Part shown: positions 43,224 to 51,884 of the stretch, in pieces
How positions within the stretch are numbered: the first letter of the stretch is position 1
Layout of the letters: each line of letters begins with the position of its first letter
Source of the DNA: Acidipropionibacterium thoenii DSM 20276
GTDB taxonomy: Bacteria; Actinomycetota; Actinomycetes; Propionibacteriales; Propionibacteriaceae
Length of the DNA stretch: 57,208 nucleotides
NCBI RefSeq assembly: GCF_000423445.1
Contig: NZ_AUHZ01000017.1
Coordinates: forward strand, 1 to 57,208
Reading direction: 5' to 3'
Notes under the pieces: model-generated
Databases searched by the model: none
Told to the model about the DNA's origin: nothing
Seen by the model: only the letters and a program-made list of their open reading frames with translations
Made by a program: the position numbers and the translations under genes

Positions 43224-44459
43224 TCAGGTCAGGTCCGGCCAGCCGGTGGTGAGATAGGCCTCGACCGCCCGGTGCCTGAACGCGTATGGCTTTCCCCTTG
43301 CGATGATTCCGCGCATGCTGTCCAGACGTTGTGAGGTGGGCCCCGCGTTCGACGCCCTCGGGTAACCCATCTCCGCTGCGATGCGCGTGAGAGTGCGGTC
43401 CTCGGGCGCCAGCCCTGACATTGCCTCCAGGAACTCTCGCTCACGACCCGGGAGGCGCTGGAGGATGCGCTCGACATGCGCCGCGGCCTCCGGGCGTGCG
43501 ATCTGCCAGCCGGCGAGGACGTGATCCCGGGTGATCACGTCAGACCCGTCGGCGTACCAGGCCTGTTCCCCGGCCAGCTGGAAAAGGAATGGCTCACCGC
43601 AGCATGCCCGCAGGATCGCGTCGCGGGCGTCAGGGGTCATGCGCACCCGCCCGATTCCGCCCTCGTCGTCGGGGACGGGCCAGCCGTCGGTCACAAATGG
43701 TTGAAGGGCCGAGGCCAGATCCTCATCGTCAAGCGGAGCGAGGATCGTCGTCCTGAACCGGCGGGTGAATGTGGCGCCCTTGTCCGCTCCTGCTGCCTCG
43801 GCGAAGTCTGGAAGGCCCGTCAGATACACCGCGATCGGCAGCGACCGGATGAACTCCATCCCGCCCGGTGCAGTGGCTGCGATCTCGTGGGCCAGGGCGT
43901 CGCCGAACACAATGAGCAGCTGGGACAAGGCATCTGCGTCATTGATGTTCTGCACCTCGTCGAGATGGATGAGCACGGCTGTGTCCCCTTGTCGGAGAGC
44001 TGCCTGGCCGATCTGCACCAGCAGATCGGCCATCGCGGTGAAAGGCTCGGGCCCCGGCTGGCCGTGCAAGGTTACAGAGATCCCTCCTGCCGCAACTGTC
44101 TCGACGCGTCTCAGCTGATCTCCGATGCGCTTCTCGCGGGAGCTGGGCAGTCCTGCCTGATCGGCGAGACTCAGGAGCGCCCTCGCCAAGATCATCAGTG
44201 GATCCGACCCCGACGGCACGCGCAGCTGAGGCGTCACCCAGTCTCCGGACGCTGCCGCATCGCGGGCGATGCGGCGGACAAGTGCGGACTTTCCCAGACC
44301 TGCCTCGCCGAGGATCGTTCGTCCTCGTTCGGGCAGGCCAGCGACACGACGGGGGCGAACCACGTCGCGCCAGTCGCTCAACTGGGCAGTCCGTCCGGCC
44401 CACACCTGAGGAATCGTGTCGGCGCCGGGGCTGAAGGGGCAGTCAAGGGCGGTCCTCAT
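43224..44459 (-). CDS. Solitary AAA/STAND-like ATPase
   Basis: A 411-residue ATP-binding protein of the AAA_16 / archaeal-type ATPase group. Walker A ILGEAGLGKSALVRR lies near residue 55 and Walker B VLIHLDEVQNI near 170. RRFRTTILAPLDDEDLASAL looks like the sensor/lid region, and the C-terminus contains a winged-helix-like segment (LTRIAAEMGYPRASNAGPTSQRLDSM). No partner gene is adjacent. The ATG is preceded by very AT-rich DNA with TGATAA dyads and a TAAAAT seven bases upstream. Function unknown; defence or mobile-element ATPases share this layout, but nothing here proves it. Confidence 0.75.
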   Translation of the reverse strand: MRTALDCPFSPGADTIPQVWAGRTAQLSDWRDVVRPRRVAGLPERGRTILGEAGLGKSALVRRIARDAAASGDWVTPQLRVPSGSDPLMILARALLSLADQAGLPSSREKRIGDQLRRVETVAAGGISVTLHGQPGPEPFTAMADLLVQIGQAALRQGDTAVLIHLDEVQNINDADALSQLLIVFGDALAHEIAATAPGGMEFIRSLPIAVYLTGLPDFAEAAGADKGATFTRRFRTTILAPLDDEDLASALQPFVTDGWPVPDDEGGIGRVRMTPDARDAILRACCGEPFLFQLAGEQAWYADGSDVITRDHVLAGWQIARPEAAAHVERILQRLPGREREFLEAMSGLAPEDRTLTRIAAEMGYPRASNAGPTSQRLDSMRGIIARGKPYAFRHRAVEAYLTTGWPDLT

Positions 44460-44476
44460 TCTGATAATTTTATCAA
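44460..44476 (-). promoter_or_regulatory. AT-rich promoter/operator of the AAA gene
   Basis: On the minus strand TAAAAT (44467-44472) is seven bases before the ATG. TGATAA and TTATCA (44462-44475) form a 6-bp inverted repeat around a 2-bp centre, and TTATCA occurs again near 44500. A run of A/T like this is rare in the window and suggests autoregulation. Confidence 0.5.
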
Positions 44477-44551
44477 AGTCGCAGGCCTTCTGGAAAAGTT
44501 ATCAAGCAACCGAACGTCCGGGAACTCGAGCTGGGCCAGGAGGTCTGAGGG

Positions 44552-46017
44552 CTACCGGGTGTGGGCGGGGATCTGTGAGTGCACCTTCCGTCCCTCGAGG
44601 CGGTCGGTGAGCTGGGACCGGTAGATCGAGACCGGCCCCACCACCCGGGAGGCGACCGCCACCGCGATCATGCCCGGGGCCAGCAGGGGGACAGGTTCCC
44701 GGTCATCTCGCCGACCATCAGCATCATGCCGACCGGGGCGTGGGCGGCCGCCCCGAAGCAGGCGATCATCCCCACCACGATGAACGACGTCGGCGAGGCC
44801 GGAATCCCGGGCAGTCCCTCCAGCAGACGCCACACGGCGGCCCCGGTGGCCCCGCCGATCACCATGCCGGGGCCGAAGACCCCGCCCGATCCGCCCGATC
44901 CGATGGACAGCGTCGTCGCGGCGATCTTGGCGAAGGGGATCGCCAGGACCATGAGGAGAGGCATCGCGCTCAGCGTCTCGGGGATCATCTGCTGGGCGAT
45001 CGTGCCGTAGCCGGTACCCAGGGCGGCGGGCACCACCAGGCCCAGCAGGCCGACGCACAGCCCGCCGATGGCCGGCGTCAACCAGCCGGGCAGGCCCAGC
45101 CCGTCGAAGAAGTCGGAGCCGCGGTAGAACACGACGCAGTACAGCCGGCCCATCGCACCGGCGGCCAGGCCGATGAGGACGAACCAGAGAATCTGCAGCG
45201 GCTGGTTGAACTGCTCGCCGCTCAGCGTCCCGAAGATCGGGTCGAAGCCGTAGACCGATCCGAAGACCACATAGGCCACGATCGAGGAGATGAGCGAGGG
45301 CATCATCGCGTCGGCCTCCAGATCGTCCTTGTAGAGCAGCTCGGCCCCCAGCAGGGCGCCTCCCAGGGGCGCCCGGAAGATCGCCCCGATGCCCGATGCG
45401 GTGGCGGCGATCACCGCGATCCGGGCGTCCGGGGTCTTGATCCGCAGACGCCGGCACAGGCTGGAGATGACGGTGGCGCTGATCTGGGCGGTCGGGCCCT
45501 CGCGTCCGCCCGAGCCACCGGAACCGATGAGGATCGAGGAGGCGAGGATCTTCACCGCCGCCACCTTGCCGCGCAGCGACGTCGGATCGTGATGGGCGGC
45601 GCGGATGGCGTTGTCGGTGCCGTGGCCCTTGGCCGCGGGGGCGACGAAATACACCAGGAGCCCGGAGACCAGCGCACCGCCGGTCACCACCAGGGGGATC
45701 GCCCAGGGCCGGGTGAACCCCGAGCCGGCGCCGCCGTCCCCCTCCCCGGCGGTGCTCGGCGGGGTGTAGCCGCCCAGATATCCCAGCAGCCAGCGGGTGC
45801 CCGTGTGCAGGCAGAAGTAGAACAGGATCGCGCCCAGGCCCGAGACGATCCCGATCACCACACCCATCAGCAGCCAGCGGTTGAGCGAGTCCCGGAACGC
45901 CATGGGGCGGTGGGGCACCAGCGCCGAGCGGAACCGGCGCAGCAGGTTCTTCCAGCGCTCCCTGAGGGTGGACGCGGTGGGTCCCTTCGTGGGGTCAGTG
46001 GTGGATCCGGGCGTCAT
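44552..46017 (-). pseudogene. ClC-family chloride channel/antiporter, frameshifted near the C-terminus
   Basis: ClC membrane protein. From ATG 46017 the frame gives 449 residues with GSGGSGGREGPTAQ, APLGGALLGAELL and GSGGSGGVFGPGMVIGG, all classical ClC selectivity-filter and helix motifs. After GEMTGNLS the frame ends abruptly at 44668. The natural continuation (LLAPGMIAVAVASRVVGPVS, then IYRSQLTDRLEGRK) lies in another frame down to 44552. The break coincides with a run of five C (44686-44690); one extra C would restore it. The lost part includes the last two helices and the conserved Tyr. MarR is encoded just upstream with a 4-bp overlap. Confidence 0.8.
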
Positions 46018-46559
46018 CGCGCATCACCCGTGGAGGTCGGTGCGGTGGGGGTGCCGTGGCCCGATGCTGCGGCCGCGACGTTGAACAGTTGAAGGCCCTC
46101 GAGGACCAGAGGAACCTCATCGGGCTTCAGGTGCTCGAACAGATCCTGCATCTCGGCGCGCCTGCGGGCATTGACCCGGGTGACCAGGCGATGACCCTCG
46201 GGCGTGATGGACAGGGCGTTGGACCGACGGTCCTGAGGGTCGGGGCGCCTGTCGAGGAGCCCTTTGGCGACGAGCTTGTCGATGAGCCGGCTGCTGGTGG
46301 AGCTGTGCACCCCCAGGAGCCGTGCGAGGTCGACGCCGCGCGACGTCCCGCCGTCGACCAGAACCAGGACGCGGTACTGGGGAAGCGTGATGTCGTCGCC
46401 GATGCCGATGAGCGACCGCGCGGCGATGTCCACCAGGGCGCGCGAGACGTCCATGGCCTGGTCGACGACGGCATCGGCATCGATCGCCGGGGCGGGCCGG
46501 TTCGCCGGGGCGGTACCGCCCGTCGACGTCGCGACGATGTCTCGCTCGGGTATCTGCAT
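46014..46559 (-). CDS. MarR-family regulator upstream of the ClC gene
   Basis: A 181-residue winged-helix protein. The DNA-binding part is LPQYRVLVLVDGGTSRGVDLARLLGVHSSTSSRLIDKLVAKGLLDRR with wing DPQDRRSNALSITPEG. It overlaps the ClC ATG by 4 bp and forms an operon with it. Minus-strand AACAAT lies six bases before the ATG with no Shine-Dalgarno, and dyads around it (46563-46573; CAATT/AATTG at 46564-46588) suggest autoregulation. The longer open frame upstream is not protein-like. Confidence 0.9.
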   Translation of the reverse strand: MQIPERDIVATSTGGTAPANRPAPAIDADAVVDQAMDVSRALVDIAARSLIGIGDDITLPQYRVLVLVDGGTSRGVDLARLLGVHSSTSSRLIDKLVAKGLLDRRPDPQDRRSNALSITPEGHRLVTRVNARRRAEMQDLFEHLKPDEVPLVLEGLQLFNVAAAASGHGTPTAPTSTGDAR

Positions 46560-46588
46560 GGCGCAATTGTTGCACCAGGCAGTAATTG
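46560..46588 (-). promoter_or_regulatory. Candidate promoter and operator of the MarR-ClC operon
   Basis: AACAAT (46566-46571, minus strand) is a possible leaderless -10. CAATT (46564-46568) and AATTG (46584-46588) form an inverted repeat spanning it, suitable for a MarR dimer. Confidence 0.4.
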
Positions 46589-46652
46589 GGTCTCGCCCAG
46601 GGTGAAGAAGACCGTGCCGCCGCGGCCCCGGCGTCGGCGATAGCGTGGCCCC

Positions 46653-47615
46653 ATGGCCAGGATCATCGTCACAGCCCCCCAGATGCCCGATGCGCTCGAA
46701 CTCCTCTGCGACCACGACGTCGTGGGAGGGGACCACTTCATGACCCGCGAGGAACTGGAGGAGGCCATCGTCGACGCCGACGCCGTCCTCAGCTCCCTCT
46801 CCGACCCCCTGGACGCCGCGATGCTCGCCCGCGCCCCGAGGCTCAAGGTCGTCGGCCAGTGCGCCGCCGGGTTCAACAACGTCGACATCGAGGCCGCCAC
46901 CAAGCAGGGGATCGTCGTCACCACCACCCCCGGGGTGCTCCACGAGGCGACCGCGGACCTGGCCTTCGGGCTCATGCTGATGGCCACCCGCCGCCTCGGC
47001 GAGGCCGAGCGGCTGGTGAGCGCCGGCACACCGTGGCGCTACGACCACACCTTCATGCTGGGCGCCGGCCTCCAGGGCGCCACCCTGGGCATCATCGGCC
47101 TGGGGCAGATCGGCGAGGCGATGGCCCGCCGCGGCGCAGCCTTCGGCATGGACGTCGTCTACACCGCCCACCACGACCACGACACCTCCGCCGTCGACGC
47201 CACCAACCCGGCCACCGCCGCAACCCGCCGGGTCGATCTCGACGAACTGCTGAGGGTCTCCGACGTCGTCTCCCTGCACTGCCCGCTGACCCCCGAGACC
47301 ACCCACATCATCGACTCGGCGGCCCTGGAGAAGATGAAGCCGACCGCCTTCGTCGTCAACACCGCGCGCGGCGCCTGCATCGACGAGAACGCCCTGGTCG
47401 CAGCCCTGCGGGCCGGGACGATCGCCGGGGCCGGGCTCGACGTCTACGAGCACGAGCCCTCGATCACCCCCGGGCTGCTCGAGATGGAGAACGTCGTCCT
47501 GCTGCCGCACATCGGATCGGCGGCCCGCCCGACCCGCGCGGTGATGAGCGCCCTGTCGGCCCGCAACATCCTCGCGGTGCTCGACGGGAGGCCCGCCGAG
47601 ACCCCGGTGAACTGA
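46653..47615 (+). CDS. D-2-hydroxyacid dehydrogenase (NAD(P)-dependent)
   Basis: A 320-residue oxidoreductase of the D-isomer 2-hydroxyacid family (glyoxylate/hydroxypyruvate reductase-like). Nucleotide motif GIIGLGQIGEAMARRG lies near residue 147. Catalytic residues are Arg in NTARGACID, Glu in YEHEP and His in LPHIGSA. Substrate-domain signature GFNNVDIEAA. TAGCGT lies six bases before the ATG without a Shine-Dalgarno. Substrate cannot be decided from sequence. Confidence 0.92.
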   Translation: MARIIVTAPQMPDALELLCDHDVVGGDHFMTREELEEAIVDADAVLSSLSDPLDAAMLARAPRLKVVGQCAAGFNNVDIEAATKQGIVVTTTPGVLHEATADLAFGLMLMATRRLGEAERLVSAGTPWRYDHTFMLGAGLQGATLGIIGLGQIGEAMARRGAAFGMDVVYTAHHDHDTSAVDATNPATAATRRVDLDELLRVSDVVSLHCPLTPETTHIIDSAALEKMKPTAFVVNTARGACIDENALVAALRAGTIAGAGLDVYEHEPSITPGLLEMENVVLLPHIGSAARPTRAVMSALSARNILAVLDGRPAETPVN

Positions 47616-47637
47616 GATCGGTGGACGGAGCCCCGCC

Positions 47638-48540
47638 ATGACGACGCTGCTCATCGACATCCAACTGGGGCCGGGGTCCCTGGGCGAGGTCGCCCGGCGG
47701 ATGGGCGATGCCGTGGCCTGGCCGGCGAGCACTGTGCCGACGATCGTGGCCGTCATGGAGGCGGCCCAGGTGCTTGCGGACGTGAGGGCCGACGGGCGGA
47801 GCTGGGACGCGGTGGTCGGCCTGGGGTACGGGTGCGGTCCGGCCGCGGCACTGGTGCGCGACGGGGCCGTGGGGCGGGCGGTGCTCATCGACCCGCCGCC
47901 CATGTTCGCCCACAACGACTTCGGCCTCGCCTGGCTGGAGATGGCGACCCACGGGGAACCGCCCGCCGAGGCTCCCTGCATCGAGGAGCTGATCGGCTTT
48001 GGTCTCGAACTCGAGCCTTCGGCGGTCATCGAGCCGCCGGAGTTCCTGGCCCGGGAGGTCAGGAGGATCCGCAAGGAGTGCTCGGGGGCCTGGGATCTGC
48101 CAGATTCGGTGCGCGACATCGGGGAACTCATCGGCGCTCACGGCACCGCCGGGCCTTACCCGATGGAGTTCTACACCGACTTCGTCGCACAGTGGTACGG
48201 GGCGCGCCTGACCGGTGATCCGGCGCTGTGGAGCCGTGTGGCCTCCATCTGGAGCCGGGCCGACCGGCCTCGCCAGCCCAACGACGAGACGCTGCCGCTG
48301 CAACCCGAGCCCGACGTCGTCGAGGCGGTCGACTGGATGCACGCCTGGCAGGAGGCGGATCTCGACATCACGGTGTGGCTTCCGGTCGAGCACCATCCGC
48401 TGGTCTCCGCACTGCGGCGGCGGGCACCCGGGCGGCCCTTGGCCGCCAAGCCGTGGGACGCCCTGATCTGGGCCACGGCCCCGGAGGTCCTTGCCGCTGA
48501 ACTCGCTGAAGCGGTCGGGTGGGTCGTTCCGCGGAGTTGA
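47638..48540 (+). CDS. Uncharacterised protein, alpha/beta-hydrolase-like
   Basis: A 300-residue protein starting 22 bp after the dehydrogenase stop, so probably co-transcribed. The order of elements recalls an alpha/beta hydrolase: VVGLGYGCGPAAALVRDG looks like a nucleophile elbow with Cys (GYGCG) where GxSxG would be, then AVLIDPPPMF, and DITVWLPVEHHPLVSALRR near the place of a C-terminal His. The match is weak; it may be catalytically dead or use Cys. No signal peptide or membrane helix. I do not recognise a specific family. Confidence 0.6.
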   Translation: MTTLLIDIQLGPGSLGEVARRMGDAVAWPASTVPTIVAVMEAAQVLADVRADGRSWDAVVGLGYGCGPAAALVRDGAVGRAVLIDPPPMFAHNDFGLAWLEMATHGEPPAEAPCIEELIGFGLELEPSAVIEPPEFLAREVRRIRKECSGAWDLPDSVRDIGELIGAHGTAGPYPMEFYTDFVAQWYGARLTGDPALWSRVASIWSRADRPRQPNDETLPLQPEPDVVEAVDWMHAWQEADLDITVWLPVEHHPLVSALRRRAPGRPLAAKPWDALIWATAPEVLAAELAEAVGWVVPRS

Positions 48541-48857
48541 CCTGCCGACGATCACCCCCTCTAGGCCCATTTCCGGGCAGATCCGCGCGAAAACGCGCCT
48601 CGCGAGAGTAATCGTCGGGGACTCCATTTACGAAACGAAATGCTCACGTAAAGCAGACTCCGGGCTACGAGGATGCCGGTCCTGCACAACTGTGGCGACG
48701 AGGTGCACGTCCGTGCTCATCGCACCCGGATATGTGCACATCGGAAGTACGCAATAGGCGACTCCCACATGTTTAACTACTGTCTGTAGTGGACTTGGCA
48801 ATGGCGCACAGGCAGGTACCGATCAGCCGGACCGGCGCCCCGGAAGGAGCTTCACAC
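48541..48857 (+). promoter_or_regulatory. glpABC upstream region
   Basis: A 317-bp stretch with no gene. Small dyads are seen: GCGCG-AAAA-CGCGC near 48585 (possible end of the preceding transcript), ATGTGCACAT (48732-48741), and ACTAC-N5-GTAGT (48776-48790) about 70 bp before glpA. TTTACG and CGTAAA near 48627-48653 form a wider repeat. One or more may bind a Glp or Crp-type regulator; none matches a consensus I can vouch for. Confidence 0.4.
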
Positions 48858-50516
48858 ATGAGGACCATGGACGCAGACGTCGTCGTCATCGGTGGCGGTG
48901 CCACCGGTGCAGGCGTCGTGCGGGACGTTGCGATGCGCGGATTCTCCGCCGTCCTGCTGGACAAGGCCGACCTCGGCCAGGGCACCACCGGCCGCTATCA
49001 CGGCCTGCTGCACTCCGGCGGACGTTACGTCGTCTCCGATCCCGAGTCGGCCACCGAGTGCGCCGAGGAGAACGAGATCGTCACCCGGATCCACGCGGAC
49101 GCCGTCGAGAAGACCGGGGGCCTGTTCGTCGTCACCCCCGACGACCCGATGGAGTTCTCCGACCAGTGGACCGAGGGTGCCACCAAGTCGAAGGTGCCGT
49201 GGACCGAGATCAGCACCGCCGAGGCGCTGCGCCGCGAGCCCCGTCTCAACCCTGGTATCAAGCGGGCCTTCGCCGTCCACGACGGCACCGTCGACGGCTG
49301 GCAGATGGTCTGGGGAGCCGCCCACTCCGCCGAGGATCACGGCGCCAAGGTGCTCACCTACACCGCCGTCACCGAGATCATCCGGGAGGGTGATCAGGTC
49401 ACCGCGGTGATCGCTCACGACCTCAAGAACGATGAGCAGGTCACCATCACCACCCGCTTCGTCATCAACACCGCCGGCCCCTGGGCAGGACGGATCGCCG
49501 ACCTGGTCGGTTGCCACGACGTCGAGGTGGTCCCCGGCCGCGGCATCATGATCGCCATGAATCACCGGCTGGTGAACACCGTCGTCAACCGCTGCATCTA
49601 TCCCGCGGACGGCGACATCCTGGTGCCGGTGCACACGGTGTCTATCATCGGCACCACCGACGTCAAGGCCGATGATCCGCAGCGTCTGGCCATTCCTCGC
49701 AACGAGGTCCAGCAGATGTTCGACTCCGGCGAGGCCCTCATCCCGGGCTTCCGCGAGGCCCGTGCGGTGCACGCCTGGGCCGGCGCCCGGCCGCTGTTCA
49801 AGGACAAGCGGGTCGCCGCCACCGACACCCGTCACATGTCGCGCGGCATGAGCATCCTCGACCACGGCACCCGCGACGGCGTCCAGGGGATCGTCTCGAT
49901 CATCGGCGGCAAGCTCACCACCTACCGCCTGATGGCCAAGAACGTCGTCGACGTGATGTGTGACCAGCTCGGCGAGAGCCGCCCCTGCACCACCGCCGAC
50001 GAGGCGGTTCCCGGCTCCGCGGACGGCCACACCTACGTCATCACCCACCGCCTGCGTGAGAACGAGAAGGCCCGGGCCACGCACCTGGAGGTCAAGCCGA
50101 AGGCCACCGATGTGGCGGTCGCGGCCAAGGCGGGCAGGACGCCGTCGCACGCCGCGATCGATGACCAGATCATCTGCGAGTGCGAGCTGATGAGCCGCAA
50201 GATGCTCACCGACCTGCTCGCCGAGCAGCCCGACGCCACCCTCGACGACCTTCGTCGCCAGCTGCGGCTGGGGATGGGCCCCTGTCAGGGCGGGTTCTGC
50301 TCGATGCGCGCCACCGGCGTCGCCCTCGAGGACGGCGGGATCGACATCGAGCGGGCCACCGGCCTGCTGCGGCTGTTCCTCAAGAACCGCTGGATCGGCC
50401 TGTGGCCCATCCTCTACGGGGAGCAGGTCCGCCAAACCGCCCTCGACGACTGGATCTTCCAGGGCACCTTCGACGTCGAGCATCTTCCTGTTCCTGAGAG
50501 CGAGGTCGAACTGTGA
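48858..50516 (+). CDS. glpA: Anaerobic glycerol-3-phosphate dehydrogenase subunit A
   Basis: FAD-dependent catalytic subunit oxidising glycerol-3-phosphate to dihydroxyacetone phosphate; 552 residues. FAD Rossmann motif VVVIGGGATGAG is at residues 8-19, the family motif GRYHGLLHSGGRY follows, and IGGKLTTYR lies near 352. The C-terminal BFD-like iron-sulfur domain has CEC near 440 and GPCQGGFC near 474. AAGGAG lies eight bases before the ATG. First gene of glpABC; its stop overlaps glpB by 4 bp. Together with GlpC it would pass electrons to menaquinone. Confidence 0.95.
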   Translation: MRTMDADVVVIGGGATGAGVVRDVAMRGFSAVLLDKADLGQGTTGRYHGLLHSGGRYVVSDPESATECAEENEIVTRIHADAVEKTGGLFVVTPDDPMEFSDQWTEGATKSKVPWTEISTAEALRREPRLNPGIKRAFAVHDGTVDGWQMVWGAAHSAEDHGAKVLTYTAVTEIIREGDQVTAVIAHDLKNDEQVTITTRFVINTAGPWAGRIADLVGCHDVEVVPGRGIMIAMNHRLVNTVVNRCIYPADGDILVPVHTVSIIGTTDVKADDPQRLAIPRNEVQQMFDSGEALIPGFREARAVHAWAGARPLFKDKRVAATDTRHMSRGMSILDHGTRDGVQGIVSIIGGKLTTYRLMAKNVVDVMCDQLGESRPCTTADEAVPGSADGHTYVITHRLRENEKARATHLEVKPKATDVAVAAKAGRTPSHAAIDDQIICECELMSRKMLTDLLAEQPDATLDDLRRQLRLGMGPCQGGFCSMRATGVALEDGGIDIERATGLLRLFLKNRWIGLWPILYGEQVRQTALDDWIFQGTFDVEHLPVPESEVEL

Positions 50517-51883
50517 CCGCTACAGCTATTCCCACCACCCCCACCTGGGCCGGTGCCACCCCCCACGTCGTCGTCATCGGCGCCGGGATCGCCGGTCTGA
50601 TCGCATCCCTTCGGCTGCGCGCCGCCGGTGCCAGAGTCACCCAGATCACCAAGGGTCTGGGCGGCATCCAGCTCGGCCAGGGATCGATCGACATCCTCGG
50701 CTACACCCCTGATCGGGTCTCCGCGCCGCTCGAGGCGGTGGCCGCCTTCGCCGCCGCCCATCCCGCCCATCCCTACTCCCGAATCGGGGTGGACGCCGTT
50801 CGGACCGGCGTCGAGTACCTCCAGCAGGTCGCCGGACCGGATCTTCTGGTCGGCGATGCCGAGCACAACGTCAACCTGCCGACCGCCGTCGGCGCGATTC
50901 GGCCCACCGCCCTGGTGCCCCCGACGATGGTCGCCGGGGAGCTCCACGACGGGCTCAAGCTCGTCATCATCGGGATCGCCCAGCTCAAGGACTTCCACCC
51001 GATGCTGGTCGCCCAGAACCTGTCGCGCACCACCCTGCCGGACGGTGGCCACGTCACCGCCCGCGCGGTGATGACCGACTTCGAGCCGCGTCCCAACGAG
51101 TTCGACGCCACCGGGCTCACCTTCGCCCGGGCGCTGGATGACCCGAAGACCCGGCGGACCTTCGCCGAGGGGATCAAGGCCCTGGTCAACGAGGGCGAGA
51201 CCGTCGGTCTGCCGGCGGTCCTCGGCGGGGAGGACCACAAGGCCGCATTCGCCGAGATCTGCCAGATCATCGGCGCCCCGGTCTTCGAGATCCCCTCGCT
51301 GCCGCCGTGCGTGCCGGGGATGCGCCTCAATGAGGCCCTGGTCAAGGCTGTCAAGGATGCCCGGGTCGAGTTCATCCTGGGTACCAAGGTCACCGGGTTC
51401 ACCGCTGCCGATGGGCACCTGGTCTCGGTGACGGCGTCCACCGCCGGTCACAAGCGTGAGATCGCCGCCGATGCCTTCCTGCTGGCCGCCGGTGGTTTCG
51501 AGTCCGGGGCCCTCAAGCTGGACTCCCACGGCCATCCGCTGGACACCGTGCTCGGGCTTCCGGTGAAGCTGCCCGACGGGGTCGACGAGGAGCACCTGGT
51601 CACCGACAAGTACTGGGGTGTCGCTCAGCCGCTGTTCAAGGTGGGGGTCGACGTCGACGAGTCGATGAAGGTGGTGGACGGCGGATCGCCGGTCTACGAC
51701 AACGTCTATGCCGCTGGTGGCGTCATCGCCGGAGCCACCCGGTGGCAGGAGAAGAGCGGTGAGGGGATCGCTCTCGGATCGGCTGTCAAGGCGGCCGACG
51801 CCATCCTGGCCTCGCTGCCGGTGGTTGCGGCCACTGGTCTTGCGGCGTCCTCCCCCCTCGCAGCAAGCGCGGAAAGGAACTGA
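50513..51883 (+). CDS. glpB: Anaerobic glycerol-3-phosphate dehydrogenase subunit B
   Basis: Flavin-binding subunit of the GlpABC complex, 456 residues. N-terminal nucleotide motif VVVIGAGIAGLIASLRL (near 19-35), then GLGGIQLGQGSIDILGY, a GlpB hallmark, and C-terminal YAAGGVIAGATRW for flavin binding. It starts at a GTG inside the glpA stop (GTGA) and is followed by glpC after one base. The last 25 residues are Ala/Ser-rich and probably disordered. Confidence 0.95.
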   Translation: MTATAIPTTPTWAGATPHVVVIGAGIAGLIASLRLRAAGARVTQITKGLGGIQLGQGSIDILGYTPDRVSAPLEAVAAFAAAHPAHPYSRIGVDAVRTGVEYLQQVAGPDLLVGDAEHNVNLPTAVGAIRPTALVPPTMVAGELHDGLKLVIIGIAQLKDFHPMLVAQNLSRTTLPDGGHVTARAVMTDFEPRPNEFDATGLTFARALDDPKTRRTFAEGIKALVNEGETVGLPAVLGGEDHKAAFAEICQIIGAPVFEIPSLPPCVPGMRLNEALVKAVKDARVEFILGTKVTGFTAADGHLVSVTASTAGHKREIAADAFLLAAGGFESGALKLDSHGHPLDTVLGLPVKLPDGVDEEHLVTDKYWGVAQPLFKVGVDVDESMKVVDGGSPVYDNVYAAGGVIAGATRWQEKSGEGIALGSAVKAADAILASLPVVAATGLAASSPLAASAERN

Positions 51884-51884
51884 A

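Noticed and set aside
48732-48741. Crp/GlxR site at ATGTGCACAT before glpA
   Set aside because: The spacing and half-sites do not fit TGTGA-N6-TCACA; kept only as an unnamed dyad.
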